64,000 nucleotides of DNA from WLMZ01 sp038227995 (GTDB taxonomy: Bacteria > Actinomycetota > Acidimicrobiia > Acidimicrobiales > Ilumatobacteraceae). The stretch covers positions 227,614 to 291,613 of the forward strand of contig JBBRPP010000003.1 in the NCBI GenBank assembly GCA_038227995.1. The letters run 5' to 3'. The position numbers and the translations under genes were made by a program. Positions 20,611-29,541 of this stretch are shown in pieces. The first letter of the stretch is position 1. The number at the start of each line of letters is the position of its first letter. The notes beneath the pieces are model-generated. The model was not told where the DNA came from. It did no database searches and saw nothing but the letters and a program-made list of their open reading frames with translations.

Positions 20611-21578
20611 CTGTGATGATCGAACCTTCCACCACCGATCCTGCGTTCATCGACTCGCAGATCAGCCGTCGCGGCATCCTGCGCGTCGGCGGCCTCACTG
20701 TCGCCCTGGGCGCACTCGTCGCCGCCTGCGCCAACGAAGTCGCCGACAAGAAGCCCGCTCGCATCGGCGATGCTCCGACGCCATCGACGCTGCCCGAGGC
20801 GGTCGTCTCCGACGCCGTGATCTTCCGGACCGCGGTCTCGATGCACTACAGCTTCATCGATGCTCACAAGCTGAGCAAGCAGCTGGGCAAGTTGACGGCC
20901 GATCAGTCGGCGATCATCGATGCCTACATCACGGCCAATCAGGAAGCGATCAAGGAACTGCAGACCTGGACGGCCAAGGCCGGCGGCGAGGAATGGACGT
21001 GTGCCAACCCCCGGTTCGATCGCGTGATCCTGGGGCCGATCAAAGCCCGCTTCACGGGTCGTCCGAAGCAGGGCGCCGAGGAAACCGACGTTCCGCCAAC
21101 CGATGACCCGAACCGCGATGCCATGGCGTTGTCGCACGGCATCGAGACACTGGCCGCGGCAACGCATCAGTCGCTCGTGCCGCAACTCTCGCAGCCCGAA
21201 TATCGCGGCGCCGTGATGACGCAGGGCCACAAGTCTGCTCGGCGGGCCGCGGCGTTGGCGCTGTTCATCAATCCCGACAACCTGCTCAGCCCCGGCAACG
21301 TGCAGACGGCCAACATCGAAGCGACGACAACGACTGCCGCTGCGGCGACAACGACGACGCAGAACATCGCCCAGAGCAGTGGTGGCGCAACGACCACCAC
21401 CGTGCCCACGATCGCGAACCCCACCGAGTACTACGCGATCCCAAGCCAGTTCGGCATCCTGTCGGCGGTACAGCAGCCGGTCGGCATTCCCAGCTCGGGT
21501 GCCCAGTTCAGCATCAACATGGAGACGCCGAGCCTCAACTCGTTCATTTACGCCGGGCAGACCTGCTCGGCGACCTGA
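20607..21578 (+). CDS. Exported ferritin-like lipoprotein
   Basis: 323 aa. The signal ISRRGILRVGGLTVALGALVAAC has a twin-arginine motif and a lipobox ending at Cys, so a lipidated extracytoplasmic protein is predicted. Helical segments HYSFIDAHKLSKQLGKL, AIIDAYITANQEAIKEL, HGIETLAAATHQSLV and HKSARRAAALALF suggest a second ferritin-like fold, followed by a Thr-rich stretch and an unrecognised C-terminus. GTG 20607 overlaps the previous stop; GTG 20613 and ATG 20616 are alternative starts. Function unknown. Confidence 0.74.
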   Translation: MTVMIEPSTTDPAFIDSQISRRGILRVGGLTVALGALVAACANEVADKKPARIGDAPTPSTLPEAVVSDAVIFRTAVSMHYSFIDAHKLSKQLGKLTADQSAIIDAYITANQEAIKELQTWTAKAGGEEWTCANPRFDRVILGPIKARFTGRPKQGAEETDVPPTDDPNRDAMALSHGIETLAAATHQSLVPQLSQPEYRGAVMTQGHKSARRAAALALFINPDNLLSPGNVQTANIEATTTTAAAATTTTQNIAQSSGGATTTTVPTIANPTEYYAIPSQFGILSAVQQPVGIPSSGAQFSINMETPSLNSFIYAGQTCSAT

Positions 21579-21618
21579 CCGGGCTCTCGTTCCGGATCCA
21601 TGGCATACACTCGTCGCC

Positions 21619-21995
21619 GACGGTGAGTCGGCCGGGTGACCGCGGTGTCAGGTGCTCTCGGGCATGGTGGCATCGAGGAAAGTCGGGACTCCACAGAGCA
21701 GGATGCTGGCGCGAGCCAGGTGGGGGCGACCTCACGGACAGTGCAACAGAGAGAGACCGCCGATGGGCCGGGCAACCGGCAACAGGTAAGGGTGCAACGG
21801 TGCGGTAAGAGCGCACCAGCGTGTCAGGCGACTGGCACGGCTTGGCAAACCCCATCCGGAGCAAGGCCGAGCAGAGGGGATGGGTTGCTCGTCTGCCTCG
21901 TTCGCGAGGCACCCCTCGGGTAGGCCGCACAGATGGATGGTCACCACGCCGCGAAAGCGGCGGACAGAATCCCGCTTACAGGTCGACTCACCGTC
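21619..21995 (+). ncRNA. rnpB: RNase P RNA, bacterial class A
   Basis: Catalytic RNA that matures the 5' ends of tRNAs. The ends pair as helix P1: gacggtgagtc at 21619-21629 with gactcaccgtc at 21985-21995. Between them lie the conserved core blocks: gaggaaagtcgggactcc (about 21673), acagagcaggatgctgg, gcaacagagagagaccgccg, ggtaagggtgcaacgg with gtaagagcgcaccag, ggcttggcaaacccc, and near the 3' end gacagaatcccgcttaca. Length of about 377 nt is normal. The first block has one base different from the usual aaagtccgg. Open frames across it are spurious. Confidence 0.95.
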
Positions 21996-22269
21996 ACCAA
22001 ACCTGTGACCGGTCTCGGTGCGCCGCACGACAGTGTCGCGACGAGGTGCACATCAGGCGGGGTCTGGACCTGCGGTGCCGGGGCGAGCGATCAGTTGGCG
22101 GAACGACCGCTCGAGCCCCATTCCACACAACCGGGCGGGTGGTCGTGCAGGTGACGAACCATAGCCGACGAGCCGAACCTGGAAAAGGGGTAAAACGTCG
22201 CACGAGTGACGCCAACGTCTGAAGTCGCACGCTCAATGCGATACTCTGCGGTGCTGCGGATCGAATCTC

Positions 22270-22596
22270 ATGCATCCGAAATCCAAGAAGCGGATCACTG
22301 TGGACAGCGCCCGAAACTGGAACTTTCTCAGCCACCATGGCCTCGTGCTCTTCTGCATCGTCGAGCACCCCGAGAGCAGCACGGCAGACATCGCCCGCCT
22401 CACCGGGTTGTCGTCTCGCTCGGTGCTGAACATCATCGTCGACCTCACCGAGGACAACTTCGTTCACCGCGTTCGTGTTGGCCGGAAGAGCAAGTATCTC
22501 GTCGAACTCGATCGGCCGATGATGCATCATCTCGAGACCGCGAACACGCTGGGCACTGTCCTGGCCAAGCTCAACCGCGCCATTCAAGAGGCTTGA
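22270..22596 (+). CDS. Winged-helix (MarR-like) DNA-binding protein
   Basis: 108 aa with a single winged-helix domain: HGLVLFCIVEHPESSTADI, ARLTGLSSRSVLNIIVDL as recognition helix, and a wing FVHRVRVGRKSKYLVEL, followed by a short helix. Resembles small MarR/ArsR-like regulators lacking a ligand domain. It precedes two small genes with HTH-like sequences and may be co-transcribed. The 270 bp between rnpB and this start hold a possible -10 (gatact at about 22240) and nothing else recognised. Confidence 0.8.
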   Translation: MHPKSKKRITVDSARNWNFLSHHGLVLFCIVEHPESSTADIARLTGLSSRSVLNIIVDLTEDNFVHRVRVGRKSKYLVELDRPMMHHLETANTLGTVLAKLNRAIQEA

Positions 22597-22654
22597 TCGA
22601 GAATCTTCGACAAGAGTTTCTCAAGGTTCGCACGAGGGGTGCCGAGAATTTGGC

Positions 22655-22930
22655 ATGCGAACGAGGGACCCGATCGCACCGGATGTGCTGTCTACGTTGG
22701 GCGAGAACACGCACTCGAACGCGCTCGGATTCTCGATCAGTGCCCTTGTGGCAGAGGACTACCGGCAGCGCGAGTACGCAATCACGCCGTACAACGCGTC
22801 GGTCGACTACGACGCTGTGATGCTCGGCCTCAGTCATCTGGGGTGGCCGTTCGACCGCATTGCCGGCTACTTCCAGGCGACTCACGACGAGGTCGTGGCG
22901 GCTGTTGAGCGGGCACTCGATCGTCGCTGA
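22655..22930 (+). CDS. Small HTH-like protein, paralogue 1
   Basis: 91 aa, not recognised. The C-terminal half YDAVMLGLSHLGWPFDRIAG then YFQATHDEVVAAVERAL resembles a minimal helix-turn-helix and matches the protein at 23006-23242 (DAAMLRLHQAGWPVERIGEQ). The N-terminal half is unlike it. Start ATG 22655 has no clear Shine-Dalgarno. Likely expressed with the winged-helix gene upstream. Confidence 0.62.
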   Translation: MRTRDPIAPDVLSTLGENTHSNALGFSISALVAEDYRQREYAITPYNASVDYDAVMLGLSHLGWPFDRIAGYFQATHDEVVAAVERALDRR

Positions 22931-23005
22931 TCACGCCGTCGGGGCCGACGCCAGAAATCTCCGAACTTTTTGCAAGGAACCCTGCGACGCGAACTCTTTG
23001 TCGAC

Positions 23006-23242
23006 ATGCAGACAGCATTTGCGAACCAGACCAGCCGCTACAGCGTCACGGACAACGACGCCGCCATGCTCCGCCTTCACCAGGCGGGCTGGCCCGTCGA
23101 GCGCATCGGCGAGCAGTTCCACGCCTCCATCGATGCCGTTCGTCAGGCCGTCGGTCGGGCATCCCTGCATCGGCCGGAGTCACTCCGCTCGGCGCTGAAC
23201 AGCATGCGTTGGGAGCGCTTGCGGGCCATCAGCCCGCAGTGA
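23006..23242 (+). CDS. Small HTH-like protein, paralogue 2
   Basis: 78 aa from ATG 23006 (a TTG at 22970 would give 90 aa). Shares with its neighbour the block D-A-x-M-L ... GWP-x-x-RI ... F-x-A-x-x-D-x-V ... AV-x-RA, so the two arose by duplication. The C-terminus (RSALNSMRWERLRAIS) is unique. It overlaps the 3' end of the convergent phosphatase by 14 bp. No function is known to me; a DNA-binding or sigma-like role is only a guess. Confidence 0.58.
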   Translation: MQTAFANQTSRYSVTDNDAAMLRLHQAGWPVERIGEQFHASIDAVRQAVGRASLHRPESLRSALNSMRWERLRAISPQ

Positions 23243-23882
23243 TCGCACCGCCGGGTACAGGGCCGCTGTCCAACGACGTGCGGCGGCCCTCTGCCCGGGA
23301 ATGCAGGACCTCGTTGAAGCTACGCAAGACCGGATGGCCTGCCGGCCCGACACCGATCCGGCACACGGCCGCTTGGTCGAGGTAGCACCGCCAGCTGAGC
23401 GAGATGTCGCCTCCGAGCGACCAGGCCATCGCAGCCTTGATCGGCGTGACATGACTGACGACAACGACGTTGTCGCTTCGAGCCAGCTCGAGAGCGTCGA
23501 CGCATGCGGCACGCACTCGAATGTCGAGATCACCCATCGACTCCCCGCCTGCGGGGGCGTACGCCGGATCGCTGCGCCACGCCGACCACGCATCAGCCGG
23601 CACCTCGGACAATTTGCAGCCGTCGAACACGCCGTAGTCGAGTTCGATCCAGCGGTCGTCGATCGTGATCGGGGCGCCGAACGCCGCCGCCGTCTGCCGT
23701 GCGCGCAGCAGTGAGCTGCAGATGACGCGCTCGACGGATCCGAGCGCCGCCGCAACGGCAGTGGCCTGCGCCTGTCCGACGTCGTCGAGCGGATTGTCGA
23801 GTCGGCCCTGCAGCAGCCCGGCTGCGTTGGCCGCTGTTCGACCGTGACGGACCAGGATCAGCACGCGACCAGTGAAGCACAC
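23229..23882 (-). CDS. Histidine phosphatase (phosphoglycerate mutase-like)
   Basis: 217 aa. The RHG motif with phospho-acceptor His is VLILVRHGRTAANAAGLLQG; the second conserved block is VICSSLLRARQTAAAFG, followed by IELDYGVFDG and the second catalytic His in NVVVVSHVTPIKA. This branch usually acts as a phosphatase on small metabolites or cobalamin intermediates, not as a glycolytic mutase. GTG 23882 starts 9 nt after the membrane-protein stop; GTG 23864 (VLILVRHG) is an alternative. Confidence 0.85.
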   Translation of the reverse strand: MCFTGRVLILVRHGRTAANAAGLLQGRLDNPLDDVGQAQATAVAAALGSVERVICSSLLRARQTAAAFGAPITIDDRWIELDYGVFDGCKLSEVPADAWSAWRSDPAYAPAGGESMGDLDIRVRAACVDALELARSDNVVVVSHVTPIKAAMAWSLGGDISLSWRCYLDQAAVCRIGVGPAGHPVLRSFNEVLHSRAEGRRTSLDSGPVPGGAITAG

Positions 23883-23891
23883 GCCGACCGG

Positions 23892-24374
23892 TCAGCGATC
23901 AACGGCATCCAGTCGGCCGGTTCGTAGGAACGCCGTGCGACGGGCGGGTGATCGCAGGCCGAACGTCCGCCACACCCACGTCAGCAGCACCGCGCCGATC
24001 AGCTCGAGCGGGAGATCGATCCAGCCGCGGGAAACACTGGGCAGTGGCAGGTGATGGAAGTGCACGCCGCCGATCGGCCACCAGAACAAGCGGGCGTTCG
24101 AGAACGCGCCGTCGAAGACGAGGTGCAACATCATCCCGATCGGGATCGCGAGGGCACGCTTGCGCCATCGCTTCCGGCCGGCACTGGCGATGACGACGCC
24201 CAGCAGCACTGCGATGCTGACCGTGACGCTGTGAAACGCACGCGCTCCCCCGAACCAGACATCGATGACGTCAGGAAGGATCGCTCCGACGCACAGCAGT
24301 CGGTAATCGAAACCCGGGTCACGAAAGACGAACCACACCGAGACGATCGCCGTGCCGAAGAACCAGAGCAGCAC
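23892..24374 (-). CDS. Integral membrane protein, metal-dependent hydrolase-like (DUF457/YdjM type)
   Basis: 160 aa from a GTG at 24374, 5 bp after the zinc-ribbon gene. Several TM helices (LLWFFGTAIVSVWFVF, VSIAVLLGVVIASAG, LALIPIGMML region, LPLELIGAVLLTWVW) and conserved polar positions in GAILPDVID, HSVTVS and HLVFDGAF, as in membrane-embedded YdjM-like proteins. Activity is unproven for the family. Sits in a three-gene minus-strand run with the zinc-ribbon protein and phosphatase. Confidence 0.68.
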   Translation of the reverse strand: MLLWFFGTAIVSVWFVFRDPGFDYRLLCVGAILPDVIDVWFGGARAFHSVTVSIAVLLGVVIASAGRKRWRKRALAIPIGMMLHLVFDGAFSNARLFWWPIGGVHFHHLPLPSVSRGWIDLPLELIGAVLLTWVWRTFGLRSPARRTAFLRTGRLDAVDR

Positions 24375-24378
24375 GGTG

Positions 24379-25083
24379 TCAGCGGACCAGCAGTCGCCCG
24401 CAGTTCGGACACTCCGGGAGATCCTCGGCCGGCAGGCGCTTGATGTCGTCGACCTCGCCTCGGGAGAGGTCGAGATGACATCCCTCGCATCGCAAGCCGT
24501 TGAGCTTGGCGACGGCCACGCCGTTGTGCTGGCCGCGCATCGTGTCGTACCGAGCCAGGGTGTCGGCATCGGCGGCGATCCGCATCGCGTCACGGGCGAT
24601 CACGAGCTCAGCGAGTTCGGCTTCGCTGGCGGCCCGCGCTACCGCCGCGTTCTGCTCAGCGGCCGCTGCACCCTCGCGCAACATCTCCTCCCGAGCATCG
24701 TGTTCGGCCAACGCGGCCTCGGCTTCGGACATGCCCTCCATCGCGACCAGTTCGTCGTCGTCCAGCGCGGAACGCTGGGCGTTGAGCGTCGCGATCTCGT
24801 GCATCAGCGCCTCGGCTTCGCGTGGTGCGATCACCGTCTTCAACTGCTGTTCGAGCCTCGATCGATGGGTGCCGATCGTGTGATTGGCCTTCTCCGACTC
24901 GTTGATCGCAGCCTCGAACCCGGCGATCTGGGCCTGGATCTCCCTGCGACGCTGTTCCCAATTCGTCACTTCGCCCGCAGCTGCTGCGGCGGCGACGACT
25001 TCGGGCAACCGAGGCATACGGAATCGCAGCTGATCGATCGCCGTGTCGGTGAGCTGCATCGCGAGTAGCGCGTCGGGAGTCAT
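24379..25083 (-). CDS. Coiled-coil C4 zinc-ribbon protein (Rv2229c-like)
   Basis: 234 aa. Residues of about 40-175 are a long antiparallel coiled coil rich in Ala and Glu; the C-terminus is a zinc ribbon, LRCEGCHLDLSRGEVDD then LPECPNCGRLL. This architecture is conserved across actinobacteria (CT398-like), with proposed roles in nucleic-acid-related processes or secretion but no firm function. The start is immediately downstream of the PBP stop, in the same direction. Confidence 0.84.
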   Translation of the reverse strand: MTPDALLAMQLTDTAIDQLRFRMPRLPEVVAAAAAAGEVTNWEQRRREIQAQIAGFEAAINESEKANHTIGTHRSRLEQQLKTVIAPREAEALMHEIATLNAQRSALDDDELVAMEGMSEAEAALAEHDAREEMLREGAAAAEQNAAVARAASEAELAELVIARDAMRIAADADTLARYDTMRGQHNGVAVAKLNGLRCEGCHLDLSRGEVDDIKRLPAEDLPECPNCGRLLVR

Positions 25084-27441
25084 CTACGGACCAGTGGTCG
25101 TCGTGGTCGGAATCGTCTTGCCGCTGATCGTTGCACCGGGTATCCCACTCACACAGTTGTACACCACGACTCCGCCTTTGAGAGCGACGCTCGGCACCGG
25201 CACGTGAGGGTCGAGGACGTCGGGCGCAATCGTTGTCCCCGGGTCGACGGGACGCAGAACCGCGGGCGGAGTCGTCGGAGGTGCCGTGGTGCCGGTGTCG
25301 GATCCGGGTGGAGCACCACCGCCGCCGTCAGGTGCTGTGTCAGGTGGTGGAGGTTGGGTCGTTGGCGGCACGGTGGTCTTGGCCGCTGAAGTCGACGGTG
25401 CGTTGGGATCGACGACGGTCCCGCTGACCAACTTGGCCAGGCACTCGTTGCCGGGCAGGTACAACCTCGCTGCCAGTCGTGCGGGTGCGGGCGGCGCGTC
25501 CCAGTCGAGCGCCGCCTGGCCATCGAGCGCAGCGTCCATGTAGGCCTTCCAGATCTTGTCAGGATACGTGCCACCCTGCACCTTGGGAACGCCGTCCTTG
25601 ACGAACTCGGGGATCCTGTTCATCCGGATGTAACCGTTCGGGTTACCGACCCACACCGATGTCGTCAGCTGTGGTGTCATGCCCACGAACCAGGCGTTGG
25701 TGTTGTCCTCCTGGGTTCCGGTCTTGCCCGCAGCGGGTCGCTTGTTGGCGAGCGGATAGTGGCGACCGGTACCGCTTGCGATCACGCCCTTGAGAACACT
25801 GATCTCGGTGAGCGCGACCTGCCGGTCGAGGACCTGCGTTCCGGCGTCTTCGTGGGTGTAGATACGGGTGCCATCTCCACGGTCGATGTATTCGACGTAG
25901 TACGGATCGTGGTGCAGGCCGTTGTTGGCGATGGTCTGCGCTCCCGCTGCCATGTCCATCGGGCTCATCTCGTTTGCACCCGTCGCGAAGCTGGCGTACG
26001 GACGAACGGGAGCGACACCGCCTCGCTCGGCCTTGGTCTGGCCCGTGTAGAGGTAGTTCGAGTGAGCCATCTGATACACGGTGTTGACCACGCGGTGGAG
26101 GCCGACGATCTGAGCCAGCCGGCTGTACGCGCAGTTGATCGACAGCGCCGTCATCGTCGCCAGGTCGGCAACTGCGTGGCTCTCGCCACTCGTGATGGCA
26201 AAGGGGTTCTTCTGATCATCGGGGTTGGGCAGCGTGCATGGCAGGACCCCATCGATCAGATCGGACGGCTGCACCCCAGCCTCCAACGCCGCGGCCAGCA
26301 CGAAGATCTTGATGCTCGATCCGGTCTGGCGCGGCACCAGCGCCATGTTGATCTCGCTGACATTGCGTTTGAAGCCCTTCCCGCCGACCATCACCCGGAT
26401 CGCGCCGGTCGATGTCTCCAGCGACACGATCGCAGCGTCGAAACCCTCGGACGTGTTCGGCAGGGCGCCACGCGAGAATTCGGCCTTGGCCTGCAGCGTG
26501 GGATCGAGCGTCGTGTGGATCTGCAGGCCGCCGCGCAGCAACGTGGCGCGGATCTCCTGCTCGTCGGAGCCGAGGATGTCACTCTGGTTGATCAGGTAGT
26601 CCTGCAACGCCTGCGTGTAGTAGGTCGGGACGATCGAGCGGCCGGGCAGGATGTGGGCCACCTCGGGAATCGGCCACGTCTTGAGGTAGTCGTCCTTCTC
26701 CGGCTGGGTGATCAACTTCTCGTCGACCAACCGCGAGAGAACTTGCTCGAATCGGCCGCGGGCCTGCTCGGGATGATTGAACGGGTCGTACCCCGAGGGC
26801 GAGCGGATCAGCCCGGCCAGGAACGCACCCTGCACCAGCGTCAGATCCTCGACCTTCTCCCCGAAGTACGTCTCGGCGGCGGCGGCGAGTCCGTAGGCGT
26901 TGTTGCCGAAGAAGATCGTGTTGAGGTAACGCTCGAGGATCTCGTCCTTCGTCAGCACCTTTTCGATCATCAGCGCGTAGTGCACCTGCAGCAACTTGTA
27001 TCGACCGTCGCGAGGCAGCCCGGCGAGGTACTCGTTCTTGACCACCTGCTGCGTGATCGTCGACGCGCCCTGACGATTGGCTCCGGACGAGAAGTTCGAC
27101 AACGTGGCACGGATGAGGCTGCGCACGTTCACGCCGTCGTGGACGTAGAACTCCTTGTCCTCGACCGCAAGAACCGCCTTGACGACCACAGGTGGAACCT
27201 GGGCCAGCTTGAACGGCTGCACGTTCTCCTGCTGAAAGATCGCGATTTGATTGCCGGCGTCGTCGTACACGTAGCTGCGCTGCGCCAGCGGTTCGAAGGG
27301 CGGGAGCGTGATCGGCACCTGCGTGTGCGAGTTGGCCGCGCCCCACAGTCGAGGTGCGATCGCCACCGTCACGCCCGTCAGAAAGAGAGCCCCTGCCAGC
27401 ACGAGTCCGGCAAGACGGAGGATCCACGACAGGCGACGCAC
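25084..27441 (-). CDS. Class A penicillin-binding protein (PonA-like)
   Basis: 785-aa bifunctional peptidoglycan synthase. GTG 27441 gives VRRLSWILRLAG and a single TM helix (about 8-30). The GT51 transglycosylase domain has EDKEFYVHDGVN, GASTITQQVVKN and YLNTIFFGNNAYG; the transpeptidase has SSIK (375), SIN in ALSINCAYS, and KTG (573). The C-terminal 120 residues are a Pro/Thr-rich extracellular tail with no PASTA domain visible. The longer open frame upstream overlaps the divergent LLM promoter and looks non-coding. Confidence 0.93.
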   Translation of the reverse strand: MRRLSWILRLAGLVLAGALFLTGVTVAIAPRLWGAANSHTQVPITLPPFEPLAQRSYVYDDAGNQIAIFQQENVQPFKLAQVPPVVVKAVLAVEDKEFYVHDGVNVRSLIRATLSNFSSGANRQGASTITQQVVKNEYLAGLPRDGRYKLLQVHYALMIEKVLTKDEILERYLNTIFFGNNAYGLAAAAETYFGEKVEDLTLVQGAFLAGLIRSPSGYDPFNHPEQARGRFEQVLSRLVDEKLITQPEKDDYLKTWPIPEVAHILPGRSIVPTYYTQALQDYLINQSDILGSDEQEIRATLLRGGLQIHTTLDPTLQAKAEFSRGALPNTSEGFDAAIVSLETSTGAIRVMVGGKGFKRNVSEINMALVPRQTGSSIKIFVLAAALEAGVQPSDLIDGVLPCTLPNPDDQKNPFAITSGESHAVADLATMTALSINCAYSRLAQIVGLHRVVNTVYQMAHSNYLYTGQTKAERGGVAPVRPYASFATGANEMSPMDMAAGAQTIANNGLHHDPYYVEYIDRGDGTRIYTHEDAGTQVLDRQVALTEISVLKGVIASGTGRHYPLANKRPAAGKTGTQEDNTNAWFVGMTPQLTTSVWVGNPNGYIRMNRIPEFVKDGVPKVQGGTYPDKIWKAYMDAALDGQAALDWDAPPAPARLAARLYLPGNECLAKLVSGTVVDPNAPSTSAAKTTVPPTTQPPPPDTAPDGGGGAPPGSDTGTTAPPTTPPAVLRPVDPGTTIAPDVLDPHVPVPSVALKGGVVVYNCVSGIPGATISGKTIPTTTTTGP

Positions 27442-27530
27442 AGCACAGACGACGTTAGTTCGCTGACTGGCGCACACAGCGGCAGGGTCGATCGGGACGT
27501 GCAAATGGGCGACGGGTAGGGTGCCAAACC

Positions 27531-28469
27531 ATGACAACTCTGCGGCCGTTCCGATTCGGCGTCCAAGCATCCACCGCGGCAAGTCGAGCCGAATGGGTCG
27601 ATCTCGCAAAGCGCTGCGAAGCGAACGGATACGACGTGTTGACGATGCCGGATCACTTCGGCGATCAACTCGCGCCGGTGCCTGCCCTGATGACAATCGC
27701 CGACGCAACGACATCGCTGCGCATCGGCGCGCTCGTGTGGGACAACGATTACAAGCACCCCGTCGTCCTCGCCAAGGAGCTGGCGACGATGGATCTCCTC
27801 TCCGACGGTCGGCTGGAGATCGGCATCGGCGCCGGATGGATGATCACCGACTACGAGCAGGCGGGCATGCCGTACGACTCGGCCAAGGTGCGCATCGACC
27901 GGTTCGTGGAAGGAATCGCCATCATCAAGGGAGCGATGGGTCCGGATCAGTTCTCCTACAGCGGCGATCACTACACGATCACCGACTACAACGGTCTGCC
28001 CAAGCCGGTGCAGGGACCGTGCCCGCCGATCCTCATCGGCGGTGGCGGCAAGCGCGTCCTCAGCATCGCCGGGCGTGAGGCCGACATCGTCGGCATCAAC
28101 GGCACGATGGCGCACGGCGTGGTCGACAGCGACGCGATCATGACGATGCGCGCCGAGGCAGTCGACGAGAAGGTCGCGATCGTGAAGGCGGCAGCCGGCG
28201 ATCGGTTCGACCAGATCGAGATGAATGTGCGCGTCTTCATGGTGCAGGTCACCGAAGAGCGCGACGCCAAGATCGACGGATTGTCAGGGATGCTCCACGT
28301 CCCGCGCGAGTTCATGACCGACTCACCCTTCGCACTCATCGGGAACCCAGAGCAGCTGATCGAGGATCTCATCGTTCGGCGCGAGCGTTGGGGTTTCAGC
28401 TACATGATCGTCGGTGCCGAAGACGTCGAATCCTTCGCTCCCGTCGTCGCCACGCTCGCCGGCAAATGA
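27531..28469 (+). CDS. LLM-class F420-dependent oxidoreductase
   Basis: 312 aa, luciferase-like TIM barrel. Features: FRFGVQASTAASRAEWVDLA, LTMPDHFGDQLAPVPAL, RIGALVWDNDYKHPVVLAKE, the GRLEIGIGAGWMITDYEQAG block and PPILIGGGGKRVL, typical of F420-using LLM enzymes of actinobacteria. Substrate unknown. ATG 27531; 13 bp separate it from the following Gfo/Idh gene, so the two are likely co-transcribed. Confidence 0.88.
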   Translation: MTTLRPFRFGVQASTAASRAEWVDLAKRCEANGYDVLTMPDHFGDQLAPVPALMTIADATTSLRIGALVWDNDYKHPVVLAKELATMDLLSDGRLEIGIGAGWMITDYEQAGMPYDSAKVRIDRFVEGIAIIKGAMGPDQFSYSGDHYTITDYNGLPKPVQGPCPPILIGGGGKRVLSIAGREADIVGINGTMAHGVVDSDAIMTMRAEAVDEKVAIVKAAAGDRFDQIEMNVRVFMVQVTEERDAKIDGLSGMLHVPREFMTDSPFALIGNPEQLIEDLIVRRERWGFSYMIVGAEDVESFAPVVATLAGK

Positions 28470-28482
28470 CGGTGTCGCGCTG

Positions 28483-29517
28483 ATGGCAGATTCTCCGAGC
28501 ATTGCGCTGTGGGGTGCGGGCATGATCTCCGGCGCGCACGGCGCTGCCGCTCACTTTCTGCAGCTGCCGGTGACGGCCGTTGCATCGCGAACGACTGAAC
28601 GCGCGGCCGCGCAAGCCAAACGGTTGAGCACCACCGCCGTCTCCTACGACGACCTGCCCGGCGCAGCCGACATCGTGGTCGTTTCCACTCCCCCGCAACT
28701 GCACGCCGCGGACACATTGCGGTTGCTGGACGCTGGCGTTGCGGTGGTGGTCGAGAAGCCACTGTGCACCACGCTGGCCGACGCTGACGCGCTCGTCGCA
28801 GCGGCTGCAGCACACGGTCAGCGTGTCCTCTATGCCGAGAACCTCGCCTACGCGCCAGTCGTGACGCGCCTGCTGCGGATGGCCGCCGACATCGGGCAGC
28901 TCACCCATCTGGAGATCCGCACGATGCAGGCTCTCCCGACGTGGGGCGCGTTCACCAGCGACGAATGGGGCGGCGGGGCCTTGTTCGATCTCGGCGTCCA
29001 CCCGCTGGCGCTGGCCGTTCTCGCTGCGGCAGCAGCCGGCGCGGGTCCGGTCGTTTCGGTCACCGCCGAACTACGCGGCGGCGAGGGTCACAACAGCGAC
29101 GAGTACGCCGACGTTGCCTTGCGCTTTCGCAGTGGCCTGGTCGGCCGCGTCGTCTCCAGTTGGCAGAACGGGCCGAACCAGACCTGGGACATCCAGCTCA
29201 GCAGCACGTCAGCCGTGTTGCGCGCCGACTTCTGGCCGCGGCCCACGCTGGAGCACAACGGCGATCCGGTCGAGCTACCGACCAGCGCGCTGTCGATTCC
29301 GTTCATCGAGGAGCTCGGCTACTACGGCCAGTTGCGGGCCTTCGTGGCCGACATCGCAGACGGCCACACGCCCTTCATGGACGTCGCGTTCGGACGATTG
29401 ATCCTCGACATCGTGTGCGCCGCGTACCAATCGGCGGGCCGCGGCGGCGCCGCTGAAGCGGTGCCGTTCACCGGGCCGCGCGACAAGACGCCGTTGCAGC
29501 TCTGGCACCAGACGTGA
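28483..29517 (+). CDS. Gfo/Idh/MocA-family oxidoreductase
   Basis: 344 aa. N-terminal NAD(P) Rossmann fold IALWGAGMISGAHGAAA, then VVVSTPPQLHA, the EKPLCTTLADADAL motif whose Lys is catalytic in the family, and a C-terminal sheet domain with GGGALFDLGVHPLALA. Acts on sugars or small ketones in most relatives; the substrate is not determinable. Follows the LLM gene and precedes a PPOX-type flavoprotein. Confidence 0.87.
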   Translation: MADSPSIALWGAGMISGAHGAAAHFLQLPVTAVASRTTERAAAQAKRLSTTAVSYDDLPGAADIVVVSTPPQLHAADTLRLLDAGVAVVVEKPLCTTLADADALVAAAAAHGQRVLYAENLAYAPVVTRLLRMAADIGQLTHLEIRTMQALPTWGAFTSDEWGGGALFDLGVHPLALAVLAAAAAGAGPVVSVTAELRGGEGHNSDEYADVALRFRSGLVGRVVSSWQNGPNQTWDIQLSSTSAVLRADFWPRPTLEHNGDPVELPTSALSIPFIEELGYYGQLRAFVADIADGHTPFMDVAFGRLILDIVCAAYQSAGRGGAAEAVPFTGPRDKTPLQLWHQT

Positions 29518-29541
29518 GCGACGCAACGTAGGCTGCGGCCG

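Noticed and set aside
25759..27519. 586-codon plus-strand open frame
   Set aside because: Antisense of the class A PBP, whose GT51, SSIK and KTG motifs are in order.
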